Counted from the first letter of the stretch, positions 47,201 to 57,591 are shown. The stretch is 64,000 nucleotides of DNA from Gemmatimonadota bacterium (GCA_003248075.1 QJYK01000129.1:1-64000), one strand, 5' to 3'. The notes: generated by a model from the sequence alone, not told the origin. Numbers and translations are program-made.

Positions 47201-47323
47201 GTACGTCTCGATGATCCGTGTCTCTTCGGAGATACGGGCCTGCGCCGCGAGGGCGAGCGGGGTCGACGCGATGAGGGCGATCGCGCTGACGACGATCCGT
47301 GGGGTGGTGCGGGGTGCGACCAT
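44276..47323 (-). CDS. DUF5107-type protein with TPR repeats, secreted
   Basis: ENDLIELFVLPEVGGKVWGAVVKKTGHEFIYRNEVLKFRNIALRGPWTSGGIEFNFG; C-terminal TPR-like repeats. Confidence 0.82.
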   Translation of the reverse strand: MVAPRTTPRIVVSAIALIASTPLALAAQARISEETRIIETYPFSEPNPVPILARDRRLYPYHSFEGYAHRSEPRAWKVVKLENDLIELFVLPEVGGKVWGAVVKKTGHEFIYRNEVLKFRNIALRGPWTSGGIEFNFGVIGHTPSTATPVDYLLRENEDGSVSCIVGAMDLPSRTQWRVEIRLPADRATFETRALWYNPTPLEQPYYNWMTAAAFARDDLELAIPGDAYLTHPGMERPWPVDARGRYLPLYRNNDFDGAKSYHVVGELNDFFGGYYLDAGYGWGHWARYEDMPGQKLWLWALSREGGIWEDLLTDSDGQYVEFQAGRLFVQYSPDGSVNPITQAGFDPLSSSSWTERWFPVEGIGGITDASAEGVMHVDVADGRVAVGVEAFADVRDTLEVWAGAHRVAASPVSLGPLEPFEASFEAPAELPLRVRLPALHLDWSSDPSPLRLARPFTTDASARPAIPEADREAFEGREALKGRWYAQARRHFGRTLELERWHRDALLGLAELEYRSGRLDAGIAAVERARQLDAYDAKANFLAGLLYEALGRPADARDAFGWAARATGYRAAAWSRLADLMIVHGDLVEAERYARLALDYDRDGVSAWEALAIVGRLRGGDGGAALAREARARLVAIDPLHAFVRTEGWLAAPSDETASALLAGMRSEYPEQTLLELAVRYSDRGLPSDAARVLSLTPRPGPVLRAWRAWLTDDPSLLDDPSALGFAFPYRSETLEVLEWATQHNRGWAWRYLLALNLWAVDRDAEALAVMAALGEEPDFAPFYAARAALAEGSAAGDPVADLRRSVRLDPDSRVLRVELVRTLQDAGDWTSALTASAEGRARFPDDFNLDLLHARSLIRAGRAGEAASILAATRVLPSESARESHLLWEQAHTLLALDALESDRAGEARAHLLQAMEWPETLGQGRPYEPEERLQRYLLGRTEERLGNPAAARAAYEAVVEATPEPSDASDRRAVLANAALAALGRGAPPEVPTAADFEGTMVRRALLLGGRR

Positions 47324-47534
47324 GGGTGGCGAGGCGACGAGGCGGTACAGGTGGGGCACCCGACGCGCTCGGGGTGACGGGGCTCCTGGCGGCGAGCTGC
47401 GAGTATGTCCACAGCGGAGCGCGCTCACAAGCGAGGACGCGGCGAACGTGATCCCGCGGTGGGTTTCCCGGAGTCCGGCCAGCCTCTACACTCCCTCTCC
47501 CCTCCCTCGAACCACGACTGGGGTCCGGGCACCA

Positions 47535-48857
47535 ATGAGAAAGAGCAGCGTCGTTTCCAGCGTCGTCGTCCTCGGCACGTTCCTCACCTCGGGGTGCGGA
47601 CCCGCCGCACCGGGCTCCGGGACGGAATCCGAGCAGGATCTGGTCGCGCGTGCCAGGGGCATCCACGAGCGCGTCATCACCCTGGACACCCACGACGACA
47701 TCAGTCCGGTCAACTTCACGACCGAGCGCAACTACACCATGGACCTGCCCACGCAGGTCAACCTGCCCAAGATGGAAGAGGGTGGGCTGGACGTGTCCTG
47801 GATGGTCGTGTACGTCGGCCAGGGAGACCTGACCCCCGAGGGCTACGCCGACGCCACCGCACAGGCGCTGGCGAAGTTCGAGGCGATCCACCGGCTCACC
47901 GAGGAGATTGCACCCGATCGCATCGGGCTCGCGCTGACTTCGGACGACGTCCGCCGCATCGTCGCGTCGGGCAGGAAGGTCGCGATGATCGGCATCGAGA
48001 ACGGCTACCAGGTGGGCACCGACCTCTCGAACATCCAGCGGTTCCACGACCTCGGCGGCCGCTACATGTCGCTCGCCCACAATGGTCACAGCCAGCTCGC
48101 CGACTCGAACACGGGCGAGCGGGATGGTGTGTGGCTGCATGGCGGGCTGAGCGAGCTCGGCCGGCAGGCGGTCGCCGAGCTCAACCGGGTGGGCATCATG
48201 ATCGACGTTTCGCATCCGTCCAAGGACGCGATCATGCAGATGCTCGAGCTCACGCAGGCTCCGGTGATCGCGTCCCATTCCGCCGCACGGGCGCTCAACG
48301 ACGTGAGTCGGAACCTCGACGACGAGCAGCTCATGGCCATCAAGCAGAACGGAGGCGTGGTGCAGACCGTCGCCTTCGCGAGCTACGTGAACTCGGCGAA
48401 GAACTCGGCACACAGCGACGCCCTGAACGCCCTGCGTGAGAAGGTGGCCGACGAGATGGGCGTCGAGCTCGTCGACCGCCGTACCCAGTTCCGGATGAGC
48501 GACGCGGACCGCGCCGCGTACGAAGAACGCACACGTCCCGTCGAGGAGGCGGTGGCGCAGCGCATGGACGCCGAGGTGAACGCCATGGCACCGCCGGTCG
48601 ACGTGTCCGACTTCGTCGACCACGTGGACTACCTGGTGGACAAGCTCGGCATCGATCACGTCGGGATCAGCTCCGACTTCGACGGAGGTGGGGGCGTCGA
48701 TGGGTGGAACGACGCCTCGGAGACCTTCAACGTGACCCTCGAGCTCGTTCGGCGCGGCTACACCGAGGAGGAGATCGGGATGCTGTGGAGCGGGAACCTG
48801 CTCCGTGTCCTCGACGAGGTGCAGGCGGTGGCGGCGCGGCTCCAACACGGAGACTGA
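47535..48857 (+). CDS. Membrane dipeptidase (peptidase M19), lipoprotein
   Basis: VITLDTHDDISPVNF; MIDVSHPSKDAIMQMLELTQAPVIASHSAARALNDVSRNLDDEQL; DHVGISSDFDGGGG. Confidence 0.93.
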   Translation: MRKSSVVSSVVVLGTFLTSGCGPAAPGSGTESEQDLVARARGIHERVITLDTHDDISPVNFTTERNYTMDLPTQVNLPKMEEGGLDVSWMVVYVGQGDLTPEGYADATAQALAKFEAIHRLTEEIAPDRIGLALTSDDVRRIVASGRKVAMIGIENGYQVGTDLSNIQRFHDLGGRYMSLAHNGHSQLADSNTGERDGVWLHGGLSELGRQAVAELNRVGIMIDVSHPSKDAIMQMLELTQAPVIASHSAARALNDVSRNLDDEQLMAIKQNGGVVQTVAFASYVNSAKNSAHSDALNALREKVADEMGVELVDRRTQFRMSDADRAAYEERTRPVEEAVAQRMDAEVNAMAPPVDVSDFVDHVDYLVDKLGIDHVGISSDFDGGGGVDGWNDASETFNVTLELVRRGYTEEEIGMLWSGNLLRVLDEVQAVAARLQHGD

Positions 48858-48887
48858 CGCGGCGCTCGCCGCGCCGCCGGCAAAGCC

Positions 48888-50999
48888 ATGAAGGACGAGC
48901 ACGACCACCACGCGGGACACATGCACGGGCACCCGCACGGCGACGCCGGCGCTGGAGCGGACCCGGGACACCCGCGGCACCACGGGCACCACGAGGCCCA
49001 TGTTGGCCACGCGACCGCCGGCCATGACCGCCACGCCGGACACTCGGTCGCGATGTTCCGGGATCGGTTCTGGCTGAGCCTGATCCTCGCGGTCCCCACC
49101 CTGCTCTGGAGCCCGTCGCTCCAGGGCTGGCTCCGCTTCACGGCGCCGGAGGTCCCGGGCGCTCGCTGGATCCCACCGATCTTCGGGAGCGCGGTCTTCC
49201 TCTACGGCGGGCGTGCCTTCCTGGTCGGAGGCTGGCACGAGGTGAAGGACCGGGTTCCGGGGATGATGACCCTGATCTCCCTCGCGATCACGGTTGCGTT
49301 CGTGTACAGCGCGGCGGTGACGGTTGGATGGGAGGGGGACCCGCTGTGGTGGGAGCTGGCCACCCTCGTGGTCGTCATGCTGCTGGGGCATTGGATCGAG
49401 ATGCGCTCGATCTCCAACGCTCAGGGCGCGCTCAAGGAGCTGGCGAAGCTGCTTCCCGACATGGCGGTGCGGGTCGTCGACGGTGGCACTGAGGAGGTCG
49501 CGGCATCGGATCTGGTCCGGGGCGATCTCGTCCTCATCAGACCCGGTGCCTCGGTGCCCGCGGACGGGGTCGTACGCGACGGCGGCAGCGACGTGGACGA
49601 GTCGATGCTCACCGGCGAGTCGAGGCCGGTCGAAAAACGGCCGGGGGACGCGGTGGTCGCGGGCACCGTGAACGGGTCGGGGTCGCTGCGCGTGGAGGTG
49701 ACGGGCACCGGGGACGACACCGCGCTTGCCGGGATCATGCGCCTGGTGGCGGAGGCGCAGTCGTCCAGATCCCGGGCTCAGGCCCTCGCGGATCGCGCGG
49801 CTCGGGGGCTCACGCTCGTGGCCGTGGTCGCTGGGCTCGCCACGCTGATCTCCTGGACCGTCGTCGCCGGCGACCCCGCCTTCGCCATCCAGAGGATGGT
49901 CACGGTCCTCGTCATCGCGTGTCCCCACGCCCTGGGGTTGGCCGTCCCGCTCGTGGTGGCGATATCCACGTCCCTCGGGGCCCGGAGCGGTCTCCTCGTT
50001 CGCGATCGGCGAGGCCTGGAGGAGGCGAGGCTGCTGGATGCCGTGGTCTTCGACAAGACGGGCACGCTCACCATGGGAGACTTCGGTGTGGCGGCTGTGG
50101 CGACGGCGGACGGGCTGACCGAGGGCGAGGCCGTGAGGCTGGCCGCCGCCGTGGAGCAGGACTCCGAGCATACCATCGCCCGGGGAATCGTCGGTGCGGC
50201 CCGGGAGCGGGGCCTGGACGTTCCCCCCGCTCAGGACTTCACCTCCACGCCCGGACGAGGCGTGCAGGCGCGCGTGCATGGCCGACTCCTGCGCGTCGGT
50301 GGGCCCGCCCTGCTCGCGAGCGCCGAGATCGTCCTGGACGGCCGACTGCGGAGTAGCGCCAGGGACAACGAGACGAAGGGCCGGACCACGGTCTACCTGA
50401 TCGAGGAGGGGCGTGCGGTCGCCGTCTTCGGGCTGGCCGACCGGGTCCGCGCCGAGGCGCGTGCCGCCGTCGACGCGTTGCATCAGATGGGGATCGAGGT
50501 GGTGATGCTCACAGGCGACGCCCGCTCGGTGGCCGAGAGCGTGGCCGAGGAGCTGGGGATCGACACCGTATTCTCCGAGGTGCTGCCCGCGGAGAAGGCG
50601 GCGAAGATCCAGGCGCTGAAGGACGCGGGCAAGCGCGTCGCCATGGTGGGCGACGGTGTGAACGACGCACCGGCCCTGCTCGCGGCCGACGTGGGCGTGG
50701 CCATCGGCGCAGGCACCGACGTGGCGGTGGAATCCGGGGACGTGGTCCTGGTGCGCAGCGACCCACGGGACGTGGCGCGCATCGTGGCGCTCAGTCGGGC
50801 CACGTACCGCAAGATGGTCCAGAACCTGTGGTGGGCCGCGGGCTACAACATCGTGGCGATCCCGTTGGCCGCCGGTGTCGCCGCGGCGTGGGGCGTCCTC
50901 CTGGCACCGGCGGTGGGCGCGGTGCTCATGTCCGCCAGCACGGTGATCGTGGCCGCCAACGCGCAGCTCCTTCGGCGGGCAGACCTGGGGGCGCGCTGA
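48888..50999 (+). CDS. copB: CopB-type heavy-metal P1B ATPase
   Basis: [59 protein letters not shown]; His-rich N-terminus. Confidence 0.92.
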   Translation: MKDEHDHHAGHMHGHPHGDAGAGADPGHPRHHGHHEAHVGHATAGHDRHAGHSVAMFRDRFWLSLILAVPTLLWSPSLQGWLRFTAPEVPGARWIPPIFGSAVFLYGGRAFLVGGWHEVKDRVPGMMTLISLAITVAFVYSAAVTVGWEGDPLWWELATLVVVMLLGHWIEMRSISNAQGALKELAKLLPDMAVRVVDGGTEEVAASDLVRGDLVLIRPGASVPADGVVRDGGSDVDESMLTGESRPVEKRPGDAVVAGTVNGSGSLRVEVTGTGDDTALAGIMRLVAEAQSSRSRAQALADRAARGLTLVAVVAGLATLISWTVVAGDPAFAIQRMVTVLVIACPHALGLAVPLVVAISTSLGARSGLLVRDRRGLEEARLLDAVVFDKTGTLTMGDFGVAAVATADGLTEGEAVRLAAAVEQDSEHTIARGIVGAARERGLDVPPAQDFTSTPGRGVQARVHGRLLRVGGPALLASAEIVLDGRLRSSARDNETKGRTTVYLIEEGRAVAVFGLADRVRAEARAAVDALHQMGIEVVMLTGDARSVAESVAEELGIDTVFSEVLPAEKAAKIQALKDAGKRVAMVGDGVNDAPALLAADVGVAIGAGTDVAVESGDVVLVRSDPRDVARIVALSRATYRKMVQNLWWAAGYNIVAIPLAAGVAAAWGVLLAPAVGAVLMSASTVIVAANAQLLRRADLGAR

Positions 51000-51008
51000 C
51001 CGGGATGT

Positions 51009-51968
51009 CTACCGCCCAGCCAGCCTCCGCCCCTTCTCCACCGTCTCGAATCCCCCCTCACCCCAGCCCATCACGAAGACGCTGAAGCCCTGCTTCATGC
51101 GCATCTCGATGTCGTTCGCGTTCGCGGGGTATCCGCAGGGAACGTCGAACTCCTTGCACGCGGCCAGCACCTGCTGGATCGCGGCCTCCCAGCCCTCTTC
51201 GTCGAAGATGCGCTCGCCGTCCGAGCCGGTGGAGGAGAAGACGCTGCGCAGGGTCCCCGCCCCGGGCCACAGCACTCCGATCCCCGGGACGGCGGCGATC
51301 TCGCGGACGTGCGCGAGCCCCTCGCGGCTCTCCACGATGGTCCAGTTGACCAGCTCCCCCTCGGGGTCCAGGGGCCACAGATCGGCCCTGTGCCGGTACT
51401 CGGACGGGGACAGCCCCCAGTACGCCGGCGCATCACCTCCATCGCCCGAGCGCGTCCCGCCGCGCTCGGGCCAGCGCATCGCCGCGAGTCCTCGCCGCAC
51501 CTCGTCGGCGCTCTCCACGCCGACGAACATGATCACGCTCGCGCCCGCGTCTAGCTCGCGTCCGATGTTGCGTGCCACACCCTCGGGATCCGGTGCGATC
51601 AGCTGCGTCTTCACCGCCAACGGGTGCGTACGCGTGGAGGCACCGGCCTCGCGAAGTGCGGTCACATAGCTCCGGAACGCCGTCAGGCCGGGTTCGAGGT
51701 CGTCTTCCATGCTCCCATCGAAGACGAAGTCGCTGTTCGGGTAGGCGAGGGTCTCGGAGGCCAGCTCGGCCGGCGTTTTCGGCGTGCCGTCGCTGGCGCC
51801 GGCGGGCCCCCGCGACACGGCCCGGGGCGCGTACAGCCCGAACATCGGAAGGTGCCGCTGATGCAGCCTGACCAGGGGATTGATCTGGTCCCGGCTCTGC
51901 CCCGCGGACGGCGCGGCGAGGCAGACCGACGCAAGCAGGGCGCTCGCCAGGAGGGGGAAGGGTCGCAT
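51009..51968 (-). CDS. HpcH/HpaI-like aldolase-family protein, secreted
   Basis: VIMFVGVESADEVRRGLAAMRWP...WTIVESREGLAHVREIAAVPGIGVLWPGAGTL; signal peptide. Confidence 0.65.
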   Translation of the reverse strand: MRPFPLLASALLASVCLAAPSAGQSRDQINPLVRLHQRHLPMFGLYAPRAVSRGPAGASDGTPKTPAELASETLAYPNSDFVFDGSMEDDLEPGLTAFRSYVTALREAGASTRTHPLAVKTQLIAPDPEGVARNIGRELDAGASVIMFVGVESADEVRRGLAAMRWPERGGTRSGDGGDAPAYWGLSPSEYRHRADLWPLDPEGELVNWTIVESREGLAHVREIAAVPGIGVLWPGAGTLRSVFSSTGSDGERIFDEEGWEAAIQQVLAACKEFDVPCGYPANANDIEMRMKQGFSVFVMGWGEGGFETVEKGRRLAGR

Positions 51969-52096
51969 GGCAGGCTCCGGTCCGCTGCTGAGGGCCACAG
52001 GATCGCCGAGGTTCGGAGGCTACCGTGGCCGCGAGGGGTCGGCAAGCGCGATCCGGGCCCGGGGGTCCTCCGCAACGACGGCCCGGTCGGACCGCC

Positions 52097-53113
52097 TCAG
52101 TTTCGTCGGCGCGGGAAGAGCACTTCGCCGTGGAAGGTCACGTACAGGTACGCGAAGGCGGGCACGAGGATCACGGAGCCGGTGGCCAGGATGCCGCCGA
52201 CCAGACGCAGGGTCGCATCCGGCGCCGCGGCCTGGTCGATGCGGACCGCGCCGGTGACCAGCCATGGGTGGAGGCCCCACCCCCAACCCCCGACGACCAG
52301 GACCGCGGTGAGCGCCGCGAAGGAGCGGGCCAGAAACCAGAGACGCCGCGCCATCGAGGTAGCCGCCGCCCCGAGGGCCGCGGCGCCGGCCAGGAGGACG
52401 AGGCGCCCCGGCGTCGAGCCCAGGAGCCGAGCGGCGAGGTGCGGGGCCGCGCCACCCACGAGCGACGCCGCCAGCGCTCCGGTTAGCGCCACGGCCGCGG
52501 CGGCCACGAGCGCACGGGCCCTGAAGTCTCGGCGCAACGTCTCGTCGTTTGCCTGGAGCGGCAGGTAGAAGGCCGCGAGGAAGGCGAACAGCGCCAGCGT
52601 GAAGGCGCCGACCGCCCATGGAAACGGCGCGGTCCACGGTCGGATGAACCCGCCGCTGACGACGCCGTCGGCATAGCCGAGCGCGGGCGTGGACACCGTG
52701 CCGGCGACGACGCCGATCATGAGCGGAGTCACGAGGCTGCTCACCGCGAAGACGGTCTGCCACCCCGACGGGCCACCCTCGCCAGCCGGGTCGACCTTCC
52801 GGAAGACGAACGAAGATCCGCGCAGCACGATGCCCACCAACATGAGCGAGACCGGGATGTGCAGGGCGGTCATGATCACCGCGAAGCCGGTGGGGAAGCA
52901 CGTGAACGTCAGGACGACCGCCACGATCATCCACACGTGATTCGCCTCCCAGATCGGGCCGATCGCGTGGGCGATCACCTCGCGGTGGCGCGCGGCTCGC
53001 GGCCCCCGGGCCAGGAGATCCCATACGCCCCCACCGAAGTCCGCGCCGGCCAGCAGGACATAGACGATGAGCACCATGAGGAGCAGGACCGCCATCACGT
53101 CCGCGAGCATCAT
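52097..53113 (-). CDS. cydB: Cytochrome bd oxidase subunit II
   Basis: VLLAGADFGGGVWDLLARG...AIGPIWEANHVWMIVAVVLTFTCFPTGFAVI; start at 53113 inside ORF 52097..53992. Confidence 0.93.
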   Translation of the reverse strand: MMLADVMAVLLLMVLIVYVLLAGADFGGGVWDLLARGPRAARHREVIAHAIGPIWEANHVWMIVAVVLTFTCFPTGFAVIMTALHIPVSLMLVGIVLRGSSFVFRKVDPAGEGGPSGWQTVFAVSSLVTPLMIGVVAGTVSTPALGYADGVVSGGFIRPWTAPFPWAVGAFTLALFAFLAAFYLPLQANDETLRRDFRARALVAAAAVALTGALAASLVGGAAPHLAARLLGSTPGRLVLLAGAAALGAAATSMARRLWFLARSFAALTAVLVVGGWGWGLHPWLVTGAVRIDQAAAPDATLRLVGGILATGSVILVPAFAYLYVTFHGEVLFPRRRN

Positions 53114-54432
53114 GATCCCGGTGCCTCGTCGATCGCCTCGTCCTCCTGCAGTGCGATGCGTCTCATGAGGACGACCACGACACCGGACAGGAAGACATAC
53201 AGGAGGGTGAAGCTGGTGAACGGCACGACGAGCCCGGGCATCGGCGTCACCGCCTCGGACGTGCGCATCACGCCCTGGATCACCCAGGGCTGGCGGCCCA
53301 CCTCGGTCACGACCCAGCCGGCCTGGATCGCCAGGAACGCCAACGGCCCTGCGGCCACCAGCAACCAGAGGTAGGCGCGTGAAACATCGAGCGGCCTGCC
53401 GCGCACGAGTCGCACCAGGCCGTAGAGCCCGGCCGTCGCGAGCAGGAGGCCGATTCCGACCATGACTTGGAACGCGAGATGGACGGGCAGCACCGGTGGC
53501 CACTCGTCCCTGGGGATGTCGTTCAACCCGGTGATCACGGTGCCGGGATCGCGCGCGACGAGCAGCGACAGGCCGCACGGCACCTCCAACGCGAACCGTA
53601 CCGAGCCGGTTCCCTCGTCGGGGATGCCACCGATGCGGAGCGGGGCGCACGGTCCGGTCTCGAAGTGCGCCTCCATGGCGGCGAGCTTGGCCGGCTGTCG
53701 CTCCGCGACCAGGCGCGCGGTGACGTCTCCGCTCAGGGGCTGGAGCAGCGCCGCGACACCACCGACACCCACGGTGAGGCGCAGCGCAGCCCGGTGAAGG
53801 GGATGACCGGGGTGTCGGAGCAGCCGCCAGGCGTGGATGGCGGCCGCACCGAAAGCCGTCGCCGTGTAGGCCGCCAGCAGCATGTGCGCGGTATTGGCGA
53901 TCCAGAAGGGGTTGACCATGGCCGCGAGGGGGTCGATGACGGGCGCCGACCCCGGCGCGCCCGGAACGTACCCCTCCGGCGCGTTCATCCATCCGTTGAC
54001 GCTGAGGACGAACAGCGCGGAGGCCGCGCCGCTGAGGGCGACGACGATTCCTGCCACCAGATGGGCGGCGCGCGGCACCCTACCCCATCCGTAGAGATAG
54101 ATGCCGAGGAAGATCGCCTCGGTGAAGAAGGCGAAGCCCTCGAGGGAGAACGGGATGCCGACGAGCGGGCCGGCGATCTCCATGAAGTGCGGCCAGAGCA
54201 GGCCGAGCTCGAAGGAGAGGACCGTGCCCGAGACCGCGCCCACCGCGAAGAAGATCGCCAGTCCCTTCGACCAGGCGTGCGTGAGCCGCAGCCAAACGTC
54301 CGCGCCGGTGCGCAGCCAGAGGCCGTGAGCCAGGACCATCAGGGCGGGCAGACCGATCCCGATGGCGGCAAAGACGATGTGGAAGGCCAGCGACACGGCC
54401 ATCTGGGACCGCGCGGCGAGCAGATCGCTCAT
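53110..54432 (-). CDS. cydA: Cytochrome bd oxidase subunit I
   Basis: LLAARSQMAVSLAFHIVFAAIGIGLPALMV; PFSLEGFAFFTEAIFLGIYLYGW; 4-nt overlap with cydB. Confidence 0.95.
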   Translation of the reverse strand: MSDLLAARSQMAVSLAFHIVFAAIGIGLPALMVLAHGLWLRTGADVWLRLTHAWSKGLAIFFAVGAVSGTVLSFELGLLWPHFMEIAGPLVGIPFSLEGFAFFTEAIFLGIYLYGWGRVPRAAHLVAGIVVALSGAASALFVLSVNGWMNAPEGYVPGAPGSAPVIDPLAAMVNPFWIANTAHMLLAAYTATAFGAAAIHAWRLLRHPGHPLHRAALRLTVGVGGVAALLQPLSGDVTARLVAERQPAKLAAMEAHFETGPCAPLRIGGIPDEGTGSVRFALEVPCGLSLLVARDPGTVITGLNDIPRDEWPPVLPVHLAFQVMVGIGLLLATAGLYGLVRLVRGRPLDVSRAYLWLLVAAGPLAFLAIQAGWVVTEVGRQPWVIQGVMRTSEAVTPMPGLVVPFTSFTLLYVFLSGVVVVLMRRIALQEDEAIDEAPGS

Positions 54433-54475
54433 GGTGTGACCCGGATACCCACGGCCGTTCCGCCTGTGCCGAGCG

Positions 54476-55330
54476 TCAGCGGGTGGGGTCCGCGTCGCGG
54501 ATGCGCCGGCTGAACTCAGCCCCACCCGCGGCCAGCGCGGCGCGGGCCCGCTCGTCCACCCGGAAGCGCCGGCGCGTGTCTGACAGGCTCTGATCGGTGT
54601 CCAGCAGCCCGTGATCCAGGGCGAGGCGATCCGAGTAGCCCGGCAGCACCACCCCCCACCCCCAAGGCAGGTCGGCCTCCGTCACCCGGTTCACGTGGTC
54701 CCTGAGGTTGGTGGTGCAGTTGTTCACGAGCGTGTTGTAGAACTCCGGTCGGACTTGCGTCGACTGCGCCCGCCGGAGCATGTCCACGAGGAGCGCGCGG
54801 GCCTGCTCGGGCGTCGCCACGGTGGGGTACAGATAGATCCGGTCCCCGCGCAGCGCCCGCAAGCCGATGAGGTCGCGTTCGGTTCCGATCACGTATGCCA
54901 GCTCGAAACCCTCGAGCAGGCCCCCGATCAGCGAGTAGCGCTCGTCGGCCTCGCGGCGGGCCTCGACCGAGATGGCCAGGAAACGCCCGTCCCCCAGCTC
55001 GAAGCTCAAGAAGGAGTGCGCGAGGCCACGGAACCGGCTCGCGAAGGGGGCGAGGGCGAGCCAGACGCGGCGGACGTCGGCGAGCTCGAAGGTCTCGTCG
55101 CGCCAGCGCGCCTCGGCGGTCCCGTCAGCGGTGTGGGAGAAGTCCCGGACACCCCCGAGCGTCACCCTGTCCCCCACGAGGGAGATCGACGGGAGCCGGG
55201 CCTGATCCTCGGCCCAGTCCCGGTCCGCGGACGGCGAGCGCGCGAGCACCGTCACGAGCGACGCCAGCGCGGCGACCGACACCACGAGGAGAGCCAGCCG
55301 GGCGGGGCGGGGCGCGAGCGCCGGAACCAT
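54476..55330 (-). CDS. DUF4105 (Lnb-type periplasmic) protein
   Basis: RRAQSTQVRPEFYNTLVNNCTTNLRDHVNRV. Confidence 0.8.
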   Translation of the reverse strand: MVPALAPRPARLALLVVSVAALASLVTVLARSPSADRDWAEDQARLPSISLVGDRVTLGGVRDFSHTADGTAEARWRDETFELADVRRVWLALAPFASRFRGLAHSFLSFELGDGRFLAISVEARREADERYSLIGGLLEGFELAYVIGTERDLIGLRALRGDRIYLYPTVATPEQARALLVDMLRRAQSTQVRPEFYNTLVNNCTTNLRDHVNRVTEADLPWGWGVVLPGYSDRLALDHGLLDTDQSLSDTRRRFRVDERARAALAAGGAEFSRRIRDADPTR

Positions 55331-55456
55331 GTGGATGAGTCCTGTTCTTCAGGGGTTCCGTTCGGCGGGGCGGATGCCCGCAGGACCAACGTAGGGTGCT
55401 TCCCCCCACCGTGCCGCCGGCGGATCGCCCGGCGGGCGCCAGGGTACCCCCAGACG

Positions 55457-55939
55457 ATGGTCCAGCCCATGAAGCTCATCCCGCTGCTCGCGCCCATCGC
55501 GGGAGGCACCGCCGTGCTGGTGTGGCGCTTTCGCGAGACACGGACGCCGGTCACGACGCCCAAGATCGTGATCCCGCCCCTGGGGATGGCGACCGGCTTC
55601 CTGATGTTCCTGAGCCCGAACATGTGGATTCCCTGGCCGCTGGCGCTGGGGGCGTTCCTCTTCGGGGCGCTGGTCTTGTCCGTGCCGCTCGCCCGCACCT
55701 CGTCGCTGGAGGCTCAGGGTAACGTCGTGATGATGCGGCGTTCGCACGGCTTTCTGGTGATCCTCCTCGGGCTGCTGGCGCTCCGCCTCCTGCTCCACGA
55801 GTGGGTAGGGAACCTGCTCCCCCCACGGCAGACCGCAGCGCTGTTCTTCGTGCTGGCCTTCGGGATGATCCTGCGCTGGAGGGTCGGGATGCTGATGCGC
55901 TACCGGGCCATGACGAGCGGCGCCCCCCGGCGCGCCTGA
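55457..55939 (+). CDS. CcdC-like (DUF1453) membrane protein
   Basis: Multi-TM; TPKIVIPPLGMATGFLMF and MMRRSHGFLVILLGLLALRLLLHEWVG resemble CcdC. Confidence 0.65.
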   Translation: MVQPMKLIPLLAPIAGGTAVLVWRFRETRTPVTTPKIVIPPLGMATGFLMFLSPNMWIPWPLALGAFLFGALVLSVPLARTSSLEAQGNVVMMRRSHGFLVILLGLLALRLLLHEWVGNLLPPRQTAALFFVLAFGMILRWRVGMLMRYRAMTSGAPRRA

Positions 55940-55997
55940 GCGACGCGGCACGGGGGGCGCGGACGGGCCCCGGGGCACCCGGCGACCGGGCCCGATC

Positions 55998-56693
55998 CTA
56001 CATCTTATGCAGGTTGCTTACGGACGCTTCGGTGTTGTGGCCGAAGCGGATCCCATACACGCCGTCCGTGGACGTCAACTTGCCCTCACCCAGGACCTCC
56101 GACTTCGGGTAGGACGCCACCACGGTGCCGTTGATCGAGCAGGACACCATGTCCGCCGTGACCGAGATCGCGATCTCCTGGGCCACGGGCTGGCCTTGCT
56201 CCGCGGCCTTGTGCACCGCGTCGCTCGCCTCGCCGCGGCGGCCGTTCATCTGGAAGGGCTCCGGGCCGAATCCCCGCACGATGAACGTGCCGTTGCCGTA
56301 GGCCGCGCAATAGAGGTAGGACTGGCGGTCCGTGCCCATCGCGTTCCCACCGATGAACACCCCGTAGGGGTGCGGGTGGTTGTTCCGGTTCATGTACTCG
56401 GCCTCGCGGAACGTGGCGCTCACGGTGTAGCTGCCGCTCGCGGTGTTCGCTGGATTCCAGTACGCCACCGCCGGTCCGGTGGCCACGTGGAGTGCGCCAC
56501 CCTCCATGCTCAGGCGCGCCTGGTCGAGGGTGCCGCCACGACCGGCTTCGGAGGCGTCGATCTGCCCCATCCAGCCGTCGACGTGGATTCCTCCGTTCTC
56601 GATGGCGCGGGACTCGTCCTGCGCCCGTACAGAGGTCGCGGTGGCGAGGACCAAGCCCGCGGCGGCGATCACAGCGAAGTACTTGCGTTGCAT
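55998..56693 (-). CDS. Secreted protein of unknown function (laminin-G/DUF1080-like)
   Basis: Signal peptide; GSYTVSATFREAEYMNRNNHPHPYGVFIGGNAMGTDRQSYLYCAAYGNGTFIVRGFG. Confidence 0.55.
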   Translation of the reverse strand: MQRKYFAVIAAAGLVLATATSVRAQDESRAIENGGIHVDGWMGQIDASEAGRGGTLDQARLSMEGGALHVATGPAVAYWNPANTASGSYTVSATFREAEYMNRNNHPHPYGVFIGGNAMGTDRQSYLYCAAYGNGTFIVRGFGPEPFQMNGRRGEASDAVHKAAEQGQPVAQEIAISVTADMVSCSINGTVVASYPKSEVLGEGKLTSTDGVYGIRFGHNTEASVSNLHKM

Positions 56694-56971
56694 TGTGTTA
56701 CCTCACGTCGGGAGGGGTGCGGTGCGCCGGGCGCACGTACTGAACACAGAACCTACAATACCCGGGGGCGGCACGGAGTTGCCACTCCGGGCCTGCCGGG
56801 TGGCGCCGGCGCGGCCGCCGCCGTGCATGGCCGTACGTCCGAGAGGCGGGGGGATTTCCGCCTGCGCGGACCCGGGAGGAGCGGCCGGAGCGCGACCTCT
56901 CCCGCATGGCGCAGGAGTTGCTGAAATCCCTGCCGCCCCCTTGTGCCGACCGTTCTCACCGGAGACCAACG

Positions 56972-57553
56972 ATGCCTTGGAAGCTCCCTCGCCCGCTGGC
57001 CCTCGCCCTCGTCGTCGCTCTCGCCGGCTGCGCCACCCTGCGGGGGATCGCGGCGCTCCGCAACGTGGACTTTCGGCTCACCGGCGCGGACGGCACGCGG
57101 GTGGCTGGTGTCGATGTGACACGGATCCGGGACTACGACGATGTCGGTGCCGCAGACGTCGTTCGCCTGGGAGCGGCGCTGAGCCAGGGACGCCTGCCCG
57201 TGCAGACCACGCTCCGCGTCCGGGCCGACAATCCGGCGGACAACGGTCCCGCGAGGCTCGTGCGCATGGATTGGACGCTGCTCCTGGATTCCAGGGAAAC
57301 CATCAGCGGGGTGATGGATCGGGAGGTCGCCCTCCCGGCCGGCGAGGGCGTGGACGTTCCGGTCCGGGTCGAAGTCGACCTGCTCGACTTCTTCGACGAG
57401 CAGCTCCCGGAGCTGGTCGATCTGGCCCTCGCCATCTCGGGTCAGGGCGACCGGGAGCGGGTCGAGCTGCAGGCGCTGCCCACCGTCGAGACGCGCTTCG
57501 GTCCGCTCCGTTACCCGGAGCCGATCCGCATCGCCTTCGAGGTCGGGCGCTGA
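56972..57553 (+). CDS. LEA14-like lipoprotein
   Basis: Lipobox VALAGCATL; VDFRLTGADGTRVAGVDV...TTLRVRADNPADNGPARLVRMDWTLLLD. Confidence 0.65.
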   Translation: MPWKLPRPLALALVVALAGCATLRGIAALRNVDFRLTGADGTRVAGVDVTRIRDYDDVGAADVVRLGAALSQGRLPVQTTLRVRADNPADNGPARLVRMDWTLLLDSRETISGVMDREVALPAGEGVDVPVRVEVDLLDFFDEQLPELVDLALAISGQGDRERVELQALPTVETRFGPLRYPEPIRIAFEVGR

Positions 57554-57591
57554 GAGCCTGCCCGGGTAATCGGCTGCGGCCGAAGTCCCCT

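Noticed and set aside
45897-50483. 1528-aa minus-strand ORF
   Set aside because: Shadow ORF of high-GC DNA: covers two well-supported genes on the opposite strand (M19 dipeptidase, CopB) plus out-of-frame DUF5107 sequence; composition is Arg/Pro/Gly/His-rich with no domain pattern
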